A stretch of 40,813 nucleotides of DNA from assembly GCA_033722675.1 (NCBI GenBank), contig JAWVYO010000009.1, positions 1-40,813 on the forward strand, read 5' to 3'. Below are positions 17,539 to 26,596 of the stretch, piece by piece. Every line of letters starts with the position of its first letter. Position 1 is the first letter of the stretch. The DNA is from DATHYU01 sp033722675. GTDB taxonomy: Bacteria > Actinomycetota > Acidimicrobiia > Spongiisociales > UBA11373. A model generated the notes under the pieces. It did no database searches and was not told the origin of the DNA. It saw only the letters and a list, made by a program, of their open reading frames with translations. The translations under genes were made by a program, and so were the position numbers.

Positions 17539-19508
17539 CAGGCCACCTCGAGGGCCCCGGACTCGTGCACGGTGGCCCGCTCGCCGGCGTCGAGCCAGGT
17601 GGTCGCCTCTGGCTCCTCGATCACGGCGGGACCGTCGATCCCGGAGCCGGGCGCGAGGCCGGGCCGCCACCAGACCGTCGCCTCGACGGTCCCCGAGGCG
17701 GTGCGGACCGGCCGGGTCCCCCGGCGGGGCTCGCCGTCGGGCCGCACCGCCGGCAGCGACGACCAGGTGAGCGCCGGTGGGCCGACCGCCTCGGCGCGGA
17801 CGGTGACCACCTCGACGGGATCCTCCTCGCGGGCGAAGCCGTTGCGCGTCCGGTGGGCGTCGTGGAACCGGGCCTCCAGCGCCTCCCATCCCTCGCCCGC
17901 CTCGTAGAGCACCGCGGTCTCGTGGCTCTGGCCGAGGTAGCGGGCGTCGACGATCGTCCGGACGGACGCCGCCGAGCCGCCGGCGGCCTCGATGGCTCGC
18001 CGTGCCTCGGCGGCGATGTCGCCGACGGCGTCGTCGAGCCGGGCGTCGCCGGTGCGGAGCAGGACGCTGCGCGCCGCATCCGACCTCGGTGGCGCCAGGA
18101 GCAGGCCGAGGGCCGAGAACACGCCGGCGTGGGGCGGGACCACGACGCCCTCCATCTCGAGGCGCCGCGCCAGGGCCGTGGCGTGCAGCCCCCCGGCGCC
18201 GCCGAAGGCCACGAGCACGGCGCGGCGGGGATCGGCGCCCTCCTCGATGGACACCGCCCGGATCGCCCGGTGCATGTGCGCCTCGACGATCTCGACGATC
18301 CCCAGCGCGGCGTCGTCGGTGTCGAGGTCCACCTGTTCGCCGATCCGTGCGGTCGCCGACCGGGCGGCCTCCTCGTCGAGCCGCAGGTCCCCGCCGAGCG
18401 AGGCGCCGGCGGCGAGGCGGCCGAGGACCACGTTGGCGTCGGTGACGGCCGCCTCGGTCCCGCCCCGGCCGTAGCAGGCCGGTCCCGGCACGGCCCCGGC
18501 ACTGCGGGGACCCACCCGGAGGGCGCCGCCGGCGTCCACCCAGGCGACCGAGCCGCCGCCCGCCCCGACCGTGTGGATGGCGACGGAGGGCATGCGCGTC
18601 GGCAGGCCGGCGACGGGCCGCTCGTAGCCGACCTCGGGCCGTCCGTGGTCGATGCGGCAGACGTCGGTGGAGGTGCCGCCCATGTCGAAGGAGATCAGAT
18701 GGTCCCGGCCGAGCGCGTCCCCGAGGGCGGTGGCGGCGACGACTCCTCCGGCCGGGCCCGACAGCAGCACGGCGGCGGGGAGTGCGGCCGCGGTCGCCAG
18801 CGGGACGAGGCCACCCGAGGACCGCATCACCACCGGCTCGCCCGCGACCCCGGCGTCGGCCGCGCGTTCGGCGAGCCGGTCGAGGTACCGCGAGGTCGCC
18901 GGGGTCAGGTACGCGTTCACGACGGTGGTGATCGTGCGCTCGAACTCCCGGAACTCGGCGACGACCCCCGACGAGCGCGACACGGCCACGCCCGGCATGA
19001 GGGACCGCAGCCGGTCGGCCACCGCGCGTTCGCGGTCGTCGGACTCGAAGGCGTAGAGGAGGCTCACCGCGACCGCCTCCGGCGCGGCGTCGACCACGGC
19101 GTCGAGCTCGTCGAGGTCGCCGGCCGCGGCGGGCTGCTCGTGGCGGGCGCGGCCCTCGATGCCGAAGCGGAGATCCCGGGGCACGAGGGGCGGGGTACGG
19201 GTGACGGCGGTGTCGTAGAGCGACGGGCGGTCCTGGCGGCCGATCTCGACGACGTCCTCGAAACCGGCGTCGGTGACGAGCGCGGTGCGGGCGCCGCGAC
19301 GTTCGAGGAGCGCGTTCGTGGCGACCGTCGTGCCGTGCAGGAGGGCACCGGGCTCGGGACCCGCCACCGAGGCCAGGCCGGCGACGACGCCCTCGGACTG
19401 GTCCGGCGTGGAGGGGACCTTGCCGGTCGCCAGCCGTTCTCCGTCCCAGGCGACCACGTCGGTGAAGGTCCCTCCGACGTCCACCCCGGTGCTGGATCGG
19501 GCGGCCAC
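17535..19508 (-). CDS. hyuA: Hydantoinase A/oxoprolinase-family subunit
   Basis: The ATP-binding partner of HyuB, 657 residues. The N-terminal GVDVGGTFTDVV is the phosphate-binding loop of the actin/hexokinase-like fold found in HyuA and 5-oxoprolinase. It is followed by LLHGTTVATNALLERRGARTALVT, with the family's Gly-rich SFDMGGTSTDV and AFGGAGGLHA further on. The GTG at 19508 is chosen because it starts just before this first strand and two bases after the ppc stop codon begins. An upstream in-frame extension would lie inside ppc. It follows PEP carboxylase immediately and is coupled to hyuB, so the three likely form one transcript. Confidence 0.9.
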   Translation of the reverse strand: MAARSSTGVDVGGTFTDVVAWDGERLATGKVPSTPDQSEGVVAGLASVAGPEPGALLHGTTVATNALLERRGARTALVTDAGFEDVVEIGRQDRPSLYDTAVTRTPPLVPRDLRFGIEGRARHEQPAAAGDLDELDAVVDAAPEAVAVSLLYAFESDDRERAVADRLRSLMPGVAVSRSSGVVAEFREFERTITTVVNAYLTPATSRYLDRLAERAADAGVAGEPVVMRSSGGLVPLATAAALPAAVLLSGPAGGVVAATALGDALGRDHLISFDMGGTSTDVCRIDHGRPEVGYERPVAGLPTRMPSVAIHTVGAGGGSVAWVDAGGALRVGPRSAGAVPGPACYGRGGTEAAVTDANVVLGRLAAGASLGGDLRLDEEAARSATARIGEQVDLDTDDAALGIVEIVEAHMHRAIRAVSIEEGADPRRAVLVAFGGAGGLHATALARRLEMEGVVVPPHAGVFSALGLLLAPPRSDAARSVLLRTGDARLDDAVGDIAAEARRAIEAAGGSAASVRTIVDARYLGQSHETAVLYEAGEGWEALEARFHDAHRTRNGFAREEDPVEVVTVRAEAVGPPALTWSSLPAVRPDGEPRRGTRPVRTASGTVEATVWWRPGLAPGSGIDGPAVIEEPEATTWLDAGERATVHESGALEVAW

Positions 19509-19509
19509 G

Positions 19510-22269
19510 TCAGCCCGTGTTGCGGAGCCCGGTGGCGATGCCGTTGATGGTGAGCAGCAGTGCCCGGGCGAGCACCCTGTCGCCCGGCTCGGCACGCGAC
19601 CTCGCCAGCAGCGACACCTGGAGGAGGTTGATGGGGTCGAGGTAGGCGTCGCGCACGGCCAGGGTCCGCTTGAGCGTCGGATGGTCGTCGAGGAGCTCCT
19701 CCTCGCCGGTGAGGGCGAGGATCTCGTCGAGGGTGCGGCGGTGCTCGTCGCGGATCGTGTCGAAGACGTGGTGGAGGGAGGGGTCGACGAGGCGGTCGAC
19801 GTACCGGCGGGCCACGGCGAGGTCGGTCTTGGCGAGGGTCATCTCGACGTTGGACACGAACGTCCGGAAGAACGACCATTCCTCGACCATCTCGGCCAGG
19901 GTGTCGTCCCAGCCCGCCCGGCGGGCCGCCTCGATGCCGGAGCCGACGCCGAACCAGCCGGGGACGATCTGGCGTGTCTGGGTCCAGCCGAACACCCAGG
20001 GGATGGCGCGCAGCCCGTCGAGGCCGAAGTCGGTGCCCGGGCGGCGGGCGGGGCGCGAGCCGATGTTCAGCGAACCGAGCTCGGCGAAGGGGGTGGCCGC
20101 CTGGAAGTAGTCGAGCGTGCCCTCCGTCTCGACGAAGGTCCGGTAGGCGCGGTGGGCCCCCCGGGAGATCTCCTCCATGGCGCCGAACCACCGTTCGAGC
20201 GTGTCGGGGCCGCGCCGCGGCCGGCGATGGAGGAGCGACGCCTCGAGCACGGCGGCCAGCATCAGCTCCAGGTTCCGCTCGGCGAGTTCCGGGAGCCCGT
20301 ACTTGTCGGAGATGACCTCGCCCTGCTCCGTCACCTTGATCGTGGCGTCGACGGTGCCGAAGGGCTGGGCCAGCACCGCCTCGTTCGAGGGGCCTCCGCC
20401 GCGCCCGATCGTGCCGCCGCGGCCGTGGAAGAGCCGGAGCCGGACGCCGTGGCGTTCGGCCGTGTCGTGGAGCGCACGCGCCGCCTGGTACAGGCCCCAC
20501 TGCGACGTGGTGATCCCGCCGTACTTCGAGGAGTCCGAGTAGCCGAGCATGACCTCCTGGAGGTCCCCCCGCAGGGCCACCAGCCGCCGGTACGACGGAT
20601 CCGACAGCATCGCGTCCAGCAGGTCGCCGGCACGCGCCACCTCCTCGGTCGTCTCGAAGAGCGGAACGATCCCGATGCGGGCGATGCCCGAGTGGAGGTC
20701 GACGAGCCCGGCGTCGCGGGCGAGGATCGCCACCGCGAACACGTCCTCGGGCCCCGTCGTCTCGGAGATGATGTACGACTCGATGATCGACGGCCCGTAG
20801 CGGTCGAGCGCCTCGGCGACGGCGGCGAAGGTGCCCGCGGTGGTGGAGCCCTCCTCACTGAGGGCGATCGTGGGCGGGGCCAGCGGCCGGCGGGATCGCA
20901 GCTCGTCGGCGAGGAGCCGGGCCCGCTCCCCGGCGTCGAGGTCGGCATAGGCGCCGTCGATGCCCCCGACGTGGTCGTAGATCTCGGCGAGGAGTGCGTG
21001 GTGGCGGCGGGCGTGCTCGCGGACGTCCATCGTCGCCAGACCGAAGCCGAAGGCGGCGACGCGTCGGATGAGGCGGGTGAGGAGGCCCTGGGCGATGAGC
21101 TCGCCGCGGTGCTCCATGAGGGAGTCGTAGAGGAGCCGCAGGTCGGCGAGGAGTTCGGCCGGCACGGCGTAGTCGCGTCCGGGGACGTGCCGGCCCCCTT
21201 CGGCGTATCGCCGCCGGGTGGCGAGGAGCCGCTCGTGCACGAAGGCGCACTTGAGCCGGTACGGCTCGCCGGCGCTGATGGTCGAGAACCGGGCCCACAC
21301 CTCGGGAAGGGACTGGCGGTCCTCGTCGAGCGACGCCCGGAGGTCGTCGGACACCGAGACCACCCGTTCGGACGCCGAGAGCTCGGCGGCCACCTCCTCC
21401 ACGGCGGCGACGAGGGAGCGCAGACCGTGGTCGTGCTGGGTGGCCAGGACGTCGAGGGTGAGCTCGGGGGTCACCGAGGGGTTGCCGTCGCGGTCGCCGC
21501 CCACCCACGTCCCGAAGCGCAGCGGTGCGGCGTCGGGCGGGAGCTCGTGTCCGATCCGGTCCAGCTCCCGCTCCACCGTGTCGGTGATGCGGTCGAAGGC
21601 GTCGTCGGCGATGCTCTGGAGGTAGTAGATCGCCGAGCGCGCCTCGTCCAGGGGCGTGGGCCGCGAGTGTCGCAGCTCGTCGGTCTGCCACAGCAGGTCG
21701 ACGACCTCGGCGAGGCGCCGGTCGACGGCGGCGACGTCGGAGCGGGTGGCCCGGGGGTCGGAGCGGCGCTCGAGGAGCCGGGCGACCGTGGCGAGCTTCG
21801 TGAGCGTGGACCGGCGGGAGGCCTCGGTGGGGTGGGCGGTGAACACCGGCCGGAGCTCCAGCCGGTCGAGCACGTCGGCGATCTCCTCGGCGTCGAGGTC
21901 GGCGGCGACGATCCGGTCGACGGTGGCCTCGAGCCAGCCCGCCGTACGGCGGGATCGGGCGGTGAGGACGTCGACGCGGTGCACCTGCTCGGCGACGTTC
22001 GCCAGGTAGAAGTACGCGGTGAACGCCCGGGTGAGGGCGATGATCGTGTCGAGGTCCTGGGCGTCGAGGAGGTCTTCGAGCTCGCGTGCCGTCTCGGGGT
22101 CGGGGTCCTCGCGCAGCACCTTGGTCAGGGCGCGGACGCGCTCGACGAGCTCCAGGAGGTCGGGCCCCACCTGGCGGACGAGCGTCTCGCCGAGGAGCGA
22201 GCCGAGGCGGCGGATGTCGGCGCGCAGCGCGGCGTCGTCGTCGAGGAGGGGAACCGATTCGATCGTCAC
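19510..22269 (-). CDS. ppc: Phosphoenolpyruvate carboxylase
   Basis: Carboxylates PEP with bicarbonate to oxaloacetate, replenishing the TCA cycle and feeding aspartate-family amino acids, lysine among them. It is 919 residues, the normal bacterial length. Catalytic blocks are FTAHPTEA with His146, GGDRDGNP, GYSDSSKYGG at 576-584, the FHGRGGTIGRGGGPSNEA loop from residue 614, and the invariant C-terminal GLRNTG. The GTG start is supported by TACCCT seven bases upstream. The gene is divergent from the epimerase and is followed at once by hyuA-hyuB on the same strand. Confidence 0.97.
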   Translation of the reverse strand: MTIESVPLLDDDAALRADIRRLGSLLGETLVRQVGPDLLELVERVRALTKVLREDPDPETARELEDLLDAQDLDTIIALTRAFTAYFYLANVAEQVHRVDVLTARSRRTAGWLEATVDRIVAADLDAEEIADVLDRLELRPVFTAHPTEASRRSTLTKLATVARLLERRSDPRATRSDVAAVDRRLAEVVDLLWQTDELRHSRPTPLDEARSAIYYLQSIADDAFDRITDTVERELDRIGHELPPDAAPLRFGTWVGGDRDGNPSVTPELTLDVLATQHDHGLRSLVAAVEEVAAELSASERVVSVSDDLRASLDEDRQSLPEVWARFSTISAGEPYRLKCAFVHERLLATRRRYAEGGRHVPGRDYAVPAELLADLRLLYDSLMEHRGELIAQGLLTRLIRRVAAFGFGLATMDVREHARRHHALLAEIYDHVGGIDGAYADLDAGERARLLADELRSRRPLAPPTIALSEEGSTTAGTFAAVAEALDRYGPSIIESYIISETTGPEDVFAVAILARDAGLVDLHSGIARIGIVPLFETTEEVARAGDLLDAMLSDPSYRRLVALRGDLQEVMLGYSDSSKYGGITTSQWGLYQAARALHDTAERHGVRLRLFHGRGGTIGRGGGPSNEAVLAQPFGTVDATIKVTEQGEVISDKYGLPELAERNLELMLAAVLEASLLHRRPRRGPDTLERWFGAMEEISRGAHRAYRTFVETEGTLDYFQAATPFAELGSLNIGSRPARRPGTDFGLDGLRAIPWVFGWTQTRQIVPGWFGVGSGIEAARRAGWDDTLAEMVEEWSFFRTFVSNVEMTLAKTDLAVARRYVDRLVDPSLHHVFDTIRDEHRRTLDEILALTGEEELLDDHPTLKRTLAVRDAYLDPINLLQVSLLARSRAEPGDRVLARALLLTINGIATGLRNTG

Positions 22270-22276
22270 GGCGGCG

Positions 22277-22282
22277 AGGGTA
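22277..22282 (-). promoter_or_regulatory. -10 element for ppc (leaderless type)
   Basis: On the minus strand TACCCT ends seven bases before the ppc GTG at 22269. It faces away from the divergent TACCAT at 22317-22322 across 34 bases. No -35 or ribosome site is evident. Confidence 0.5.
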
Positions 22283-22316
22283 GCGGTGGGGGCCCCGGTG
22301 CCCGCCGGGCGGTGGA

Positions 22317-22322
22317 TACCAT
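22317..22322 (+). promoter_or_regulatory. -10 element for the epimerase-ndh operon (leaderless type)
   Basis: TACCAT ends six bases before the GTG start at 22329, too close for a leader, so the transcript probably begins at or near the start codon. Confidence 0.5.
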
Positions 22323-22328
22323 CCGATC

Positions 22329-23321
22329 GTGCACTACTTCGTCACCGGCGCGACCGGCTTCGTCGGCGGCTACGTGACCTCGCAGCTCCTCGCCCAGGGC
22401 CACGACGTGACCGCCCTCGTCCGCACTCGGGAGCAGGGGCTCGACCTCGCCTCCTTCGGGGTCCGGCCGGCGCTCGGCGACGTCACCGACAAGTCGTCGA
22501 TGCGACGCGGCATGCGGGGGGTCGACGGGGTGTTCCATCTCGCCGGGTGGCACCGGTTCGGGGCCCGCCACCGCCACGCCGCCGAGGCGATCAACGTGCT
22601 CGGCACCCGCAACGTCCTCGAGCTCATGTGGGAGTTGAAGATCCCCAAGGGCGTGTACACGTCGACCGTGTCGGTGTTCGGCGACACCCGCGGATCGATC
22701 GTCGACGAGTCGTATCGCTTCGAGGGACGGCTCCCCACCGTCTACGCCCGCACGAAGTGGCGCGCCCACTACGAGGTGGCCGAACCCTTCGTGCGGCGGG
22801 GTTTGCCGCTCGTGGTGCTGATGCCGGGCGCCGTGTACGGGCCGGACGACACGGGGCCCCTCGCGCGGTCGATCACCCGCTTCCTGCTGGGCCGGATGCC
22901 CGTGGCGCCCACCCAGACCGCCTTCACCTGGACCCACGTGCTCGACGTCGCCTGGGCCCACGTCCTGGCGATGGGTGCCGGGCGGCCCGGCCGCACCTAC
23001 GTGGTCGCCGGCGAGCACGCCACCCTCCGCGAGGTGCTCCGCCGCGTGGCGCTCGTCGTGGGCCGCCGTCGGGAGCCGTTCCCGGTGCCGGGCTGGGCGC
23101 TGCGGGTGCCGGCCGCCGTGCTCGCCCCCGTCGGCCTCGTGTCCCCGCCGGTCCGGGCGACGATCGACCGGCTGCGGGCCTTCGCGGGCGTCACCCACCT
23201 CGCGGATGCCGGCCGTGCGAGGTCGGAGCTCGGGTGGCGGGCGATGGGGCTCGACGAGGGCCTCCCCGACGCGGTGCGCGGCCTCCTCCAGCAGCAGTTC
23301 GACGAGGCCGGCGTCGCGTGA
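22329..23321 (+). CDS. NAD(P)-dependent epimerase/dehydratase family protein (extended SDR)
   Basis: An extended short-chain dehydrogenase of 330 residues. TGATGFVGGYV at residues 6-16 is the dinucleotide-binding loop, FHLAGWH follows the fourth strand, and the catalytic pair is Tyr and Lys in YARTKW with an upstream STVSVFG serine/threonine. The C-terminal half is consistent with a small sugar- or isoprenoid/steroid-type substrate domain (TFTWTHVLDVAWAHVLA), but the substrate is unknown. The GTG start at 22329 is supported by a -10 six bases upstream. Its stop overlaps the ndh GTG (GTGA), implying co-translation with the respiratory dehydrogenase. Whether the two are functionally tied, for instance through quinone metabolism, is speculation. 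Confidence 0.85.
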   Translation: MHYFVTGATGFVGGYVTSQLLAQGHDVTALVRTREQGLDLASFGVRPALGDVTDKSSMRRGMRGVDGVFHLAGWHRFGARHRHAAEAINVLGTRNVLELMWELKIPKGVYTSTVSVFGDTRGSIVDESYRFEGRLPTVYARTKWRAHYEVAEPFVRRGLPLVVLMPGAVYGPDDTGPLARSITRFLLGRMPVAPTQTAFTWTHVLDVAWAHVLAMGAGRPGRTYVVAGEHATLREVLRRVALVVGRRREPFPVPGWALRVPAAVLAPVGLVSPPVRATIDRLRAFAGVTHLADAGRARSELGWRAMGLDEGLPDAVRGLLQQQFDEAGVA

Positions 23322-24568
23322 GCGTCGTGATCCTCGGCGGGGGGTTCGCCGGCCTCGAGGCCGCGAAGGCGCTCGGCGCGTCCGGCGTCCCCGTCACCGT
23401 CGTCGACCGGGCCAACCACCACACGTTCCAGCCGCTGCTGTATCAGGTCGCCACGGCGGGGCTGAGCGCCATCGACGTCGCCGAGCCGATCCGCCGGGTC
23501 CTGAGGCGACACGAGGACGTGACGGTGCTGCTCGGCGAGGCCGCCGGCATCGACCTCGACGCCCGGGAGGTCACCCTGGCCGACGGTCGGACCCTGCCCT
23601 ACGAGCGGCTGCTCGTCGCCACCGGCGCCACGCATTCGTACTTCGGCAACCACGAGTGGGAGGCACACGCCCCGGGGCTCAAGACGATCGAGGACGCCCT
23701 GGAGATCCGCCGCCGCATCCTCCTGGCCTTCGAGCGCGCCGAGCTCGAGGCCGACGAGGAGGCGCGGCGCGTGCTCCTCACCTTCGTGGTCGTGGGTGGA
23801 GGGCCCACCGGGGCCGAGCTCGCCGGAGCCCTGGCCGAGCTCGCCCGTCACACGCTGGCGGAGGACTTCCGTCGGTTCCGGACCGCCGACGCGCGGATCG
23901 TGCTCCTCGAGGCCGGCGAGCGGATCCTCCCCGCCTACCCCGAGGACCTCACGACGAAGGCGCGTCGGCAGCTCGAGGATCTCGGTGTCGAGGTTCGGTC
24001 CGACGCAGCGGTCACCGGGGTGGACGCGCACGGCGTCGACGTGGGAGAGGAGCGGATCGATGCGGCCACCGTCCTGTGGGCGGCCGGCGTCCAGGCGTCA
24101 CCGGTGGGGGCGATGCTCGGGGCGCCCACCGATCGGGCCGGGCGGGTGCTGGTCGAGCCGGACCTCTCCGTGCCCGGCCATCCCGACGTCTTCGTGGCCG
24201 GCGACCTCGCCGCCGTCGAGTCTGCGGGCCGGCCGGTGCCGGGGGTGGCCCCCGCGGCGATGCAGATGGGCACGCACGCGGCCGAGATGATCGAACTCGG
24301 CCTGGCGGGCCGCCCCACCCGTGCCTTCCACTACGTCGACAAGGGATCGATGGCGACCCTCGGGCGATCGTCGGCGATCGCGATGATCCGGGGCTTCAAG
24401 CTGTGGGGGCTGCCGGCGTGGCTGGCTTGGCTCCTCGTGCACATCGTGTTCCTCATCGGGTTCCGGAACCGCGTGGTCGTGCTCTTCGAGTGGACGAAGG
24501 CCTATCTGACGTACGGCCGGTCGGCGCGCCTGATCCTCGAGGCCCCCGCCGGCGGTCGCGAGGCGTAG
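23318..24568 (+). CDS. ndh: Type II NADH:quinone dehydrogenase (Ndh-2)
   Basis: A single-subunit, non-proton-pumping NADH dehydrogenase of 416 residues that passes electrons from NADH through FAD to membrane quinone. The N-terminal VVILGGGFAGLEAAKAL binds FAD and the second Rossmann motif VVVGGGPTGAELAG binds NADH. The HHTFQPLLYQVATAGL block is typical of Ndh-2, and VFVAGDLAAV is the C-terminal FAD motif. A hydrophobic segment LPAWLAWLLVHIVFLIGF near the C-terminus fits a monotopic membrane anchor. The GTG start overlaps the epimerase stop. It feeds the same quinone pool as the cytochrome c branch served by the ccm operon 0.3 kb downstream. Confidence 0.93.
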   Translation: MSVVILGGGFAGLEAAKALGASGVPVTVVDRANHHTFQPLLYQVATAGLSAIDVAEPIRRVLRRHEDVTVLLGEAAGIDLDAREVTLADGRTLPYERLLVATGATHSYFGNHEWEAHAPGLKTIEDALEIRRRILLAFERAELEADEEARRVLLTFVVVGGGPTGAELAGALAELARHTLAEDFRRFRTADARIVLLEAGERILPAYPEDLTTKARRQLEDLGVEVRSDAAVTGVDAHGVDVGEERIDAATVLWAAGVQASPVGAMLGAPTDRAGRVLVEPDLSVPGHPDVFVAGDLAAVESAGRPVPGVAPAAMQMGTHAAEMIELGLAGRPTRAFHYVDKGSMATLGRSSAIAMIRGFKLWGLPAWLAWLLVHIVFLIGFRNRVVVLFEWTKAYLTYGRSARLILEAPAGGREA

Positions 24569-24571
24569 AGT
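24566..24571 (+). promoter_or_regulatory. Possible -10 for the 24599 gene
   Basis: TAGAGT overlaps the ndh stop codon and lies 27 bases before the ATG. A purine-rich ribosome binding site (GGGAGGGG, about 24585-24593) is between, so this would be a leadered transcript rather than a leaderless one. Confidence 0.3.
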
Positions 24572-24598
24572 CGGCACCACGCCACGGGAGGGGATCCC

Positions 24599-24877
24599 AT
24601 GTTCATGCTCGCCATCAAGCACGACGTCGAGGACTACGACGCCTGGAAGGCCGTCTACGACACCCTGCCGCCCACCGAGGCGGGCGCGTCCTTCGCACGC
24701 GTCAACCGTGCGGTCGACTCGCCGGAGACGGTCCTGGTCGTGGCCGGCTTCTCGAGCGCCGAGGCGGCGAAGTCGTTCGTCGAGATGCCCGAGTTGCGCC
24801 AGAAGATGGGCGAGGCGGGCGTCGTTGGCGAGCCGCGGATCGAACTGTACGAGCAGGTCGACAGCACGGAGGGCTGA
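24599..24877 (+). CDS. Small protein, ABM/dimeric alpha-beta barrel-like
   Basis: A protein of 92 residues. Strand-helix patterns (MLAIKHDVEDYDAWKAVYD at the start, VLVVAGFSSAEAAKSFVEMP in the middle) fit a ferredoxin-like dimeric alpha/beta barrel as in antibiotic-biosynthesis monooxygenase-like and stress-response proteins. No catalytic residues can be assigned. It has a good ribosome site (GGGAGGGG) six or so bases before the ATG. It lies after ndh with a 30-base gap and convergent to ccmG. Cytoplasmic; function unknown. Confidence 0.7.
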   Translation: MFMLAIKHDVEDYDAWKAVYDTLPPTEAGASFARVNRAVDSPETVLVVAGFSSAEAAKSFVEMPELRQKMGEAGVVGEPRIELYEQVDSTEG

Positions 24878-24904
24878 GCCCGGCGGGCCCCGGTCCGGGC
24901 GCTC
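24876..24904. terminator. Possible shared hairpin between convergent genes
   Basis: GAGCCCGG at 24876-24883 and CCGGGCGCTC at 24895-24904 can pair as an imperfect, very GC-rich stem around a loop of about 11 bases. It spans the 25-base gap and both stop codons. There is no U tract on either strand, so it would be at best a non-canonical bidirectional terminator. Confidence 0.3.
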
Positions 24905-25445
24905 AGTCGGCGAGGAGGAGTCCCTGGACCGTGTCGTCCAGCACCTCGCGGGTGATCTCGCCGTTCACCTTCGCCACGACCGTGCCGTCACGGTCCACGA
25001 AGAACGTCTCGGGCACGCCGAAGACGCCGAACTCGATGGCGGCCCGGCTGCGCTCGTCGACGTACGACGGATAGGCGCGTCCGAGCTCGTCCAGGAAGCG
25101 GATCCCCGCCTCGGGTTCGTCCTGGTAGAGGATGCCGACGACCCGGACCCCGGCGTCCTCGTAGCGTCGGGCGGCCTCGGTGAGCACCGGGTGCTCGAAG
25201 CGGCACGGCACGCACCACGAGGCCCAGAAGTTGACGATGGCGATCTCGCCCTCGACGTCGTCGGGCAGCACCAGGGGGCCGCCGCCCTCGAGGGCAGGGA
25301 CCTCGACGGCGGGGACCGGTCGGCCGAGGAGCGGCGATCCGACCGTGCCCGGGTCCTCGCCGAATCGGGTGGCGAACGCGATCCCGACGACGACGAGCGC
25401 CGCCACCGCCAACCCGACCGCGGCGCGCACGCCCCGACCCCTCAC
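24903..25445 (-). CDS. ccmG: Thiol-disulfide oxidoreductase CcmG/TlpA/ResA-type
   Basis: A membrane-anchored thioredoxin-fold protein of 180 residues with its catalytic WCVPC pair at Cys78 and Cys81. The N-terminus has one hydrophobic anchor (about residues 7-25), placing the active site outside the membrane, where it would reduce apocytochrome c or CcmH thiols before haem attachment. The cis-proline loop FGVPETFFVD is present. The GTG at 25445 overlaps the ccmI-like stop in GTGA. It is the last gene of the ccm operon, which supports CcmG over other TlpA-like roles. Confidence 0.9.
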   Translation of the reverse strand: MRGRGVRAAVGLAVAALVVVGIAFATRFGEDPGTVGSPLLGRPVPAVEVPALEGGGPLVLPDDVEGEIAIVNFWASWCVPCRFEHPVLTEAARRYEDAGVRVVGILYQDEPEAGIRFLDELGRAYPSYVDERSRAAIEFGVFGVPETFFVDRDGTVVAKVNGEITREVLDDTVQGLLLAD

Positions 25446-26209
25446 CGGTCCTCCAACGCGGCGACGATGCGCACCCGCAGGTCCTCCACGGCCCGGTCCA
25501 GATCGTCGGGGAGGTCCGTGCCGGCGAGCTCGTCGACGAGGGGCAGGGCGCCTGCCGGATCGTCGAGCCCGTCCAGCCGGGTGTTGGCGAGGAACCACAG
25601 GGCGAGCTCGTAGCCGGGGCGTTCGGCCAGGCTCCGTTCGAGGAAGACCGCGCCGGTCTCGGAGTCGCCCGACAGGTGGGTCATCCACCCGACATAGGCG
25701 AGGGCCTCGGGATCGGGCCCTGCCTCCAGCACGACCATGTAGTGGCGGAGGGCGTCGGAGAACTCGCCGGCCTCGACGTACCTGCGGGCGAGGGCGAGGC
25801 GCATCGGGACGATCTCGGGGTTCTCGGCGACGACCTGTTCCATCTCCTCGTTCGTGACCTCGGTGAGGTCGACGCCTGCCTCCGCGCCCGGGTCGCCGCC
25901 GGTGACGAACCCGCCCTCGGGACGCGGCTCGACCGCCTGTGTCACCGCCACGATCGCCAGTGCCAATCCGCCCAGGAGGACCACGGCGCCGGCGAGCACG
26001 CGCCGGGGGGACCGGCGGCGCGTCGAGGGCGATCCCTCCGAGAGCTCGGCCAGCTCCGACTCCGCGGCGGCGGCCTCCCGCCGGTACGTCGCGGCGAGCC
26101 GCGCCGCCGTCTCGGCGTCGAGTTCGCCGTCCGCCAGCTGGCGTTCGACGTCGGCGAGATCGGCCAGGGCCTGGTCGCGACGCGCCTCGATGGCCGCCCT
26201 GGAGCTCAT
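25442..26209 (-). CDS. ccmI: CcmI-like TPR protein of cytochrome c maturation
   Basis: A protein of 255 residues. A coiled-coil-like N-terminal stretch, RRDQALADLADVERQLADGEL, resembles the start of CcmI proteins. It is followed by one transmembrane helix (about residues 71-92) and then tetratricopeptide-like repeats (MRLALARRYVEAGEFSDALRHY, ALAYVGWMTHLSGDSETGAVF). CcmI chaperones apocytochrome c to the haem lyase. The N-terminal hydrophobic helix normally placed before the coil is missing, so this is a shortened version. The call rests mainly on its place between ccmH and ccmG with four-base overlaps on both sides. The TPR part would face outside the membrane. Confidence 0.8.
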   Translation of the reverse strand: MSSRAAIEARRDQALADLADVERQLADGELDAETAARLAATYRREAAAAESELAELSEGSPSTRRRSPRRVLAGAVVLLGGLALAIVAVTQAVEPRPEGGFVTGGDPGAEAGVDLTEVTNEEMEQVVAENPEIVPMRLALARRYVEAGEFSDALRHYMVVLEAGPDPEALAYVGWMTHLSGDSETGAVFLERSLAERPGYELALWFLANTRLDGLDDPAGALPLVDELAGTDLPDDLDRAVEDLRVRIVAALEDR

Positions 26210-26596
26210 GGCGACGCCGGCGCCCGTCGGCGCAGGCCGAGGATCGCGCCGACCCCGGCGACGAGGCCCGCCGCCGGGAGCAGCCAGAGGAGCAGACCCC
26301 GCCCGGTGGCGGGCGGATCGAGGAGGATCCACTCGCCGTAGCGGGCGACGAAGAAGTCGACGATCTCCTGGTCGGTCCGGCCCTCGGCGACGAGCTCGGC
26401 GATCAGTCGCTCGGAGTCGCGGGCGGTCTGCGACCCGGAGTCGGCGATCGATTCGCTCTGACAGACCGGGCATCGGAGCCGCGTCGCCAGCGCGGCGACC
26501 CGGTCCTCGTCGGAGTCCTCGGGGGCGAACAGGCCGACCACCACGACGGCGAGGGCGGCGAGTGTGACGGCCGCGCCGAGCCGGCGGCGGACCGTC

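Noticed and set aside
19273..22377. Open frame of 1034 codons on the plus strand opposite ppc
   Set aside because: Antisense shadow of PEP carboxylase. No recognisable domain, no promoter or ribosome site at its start.
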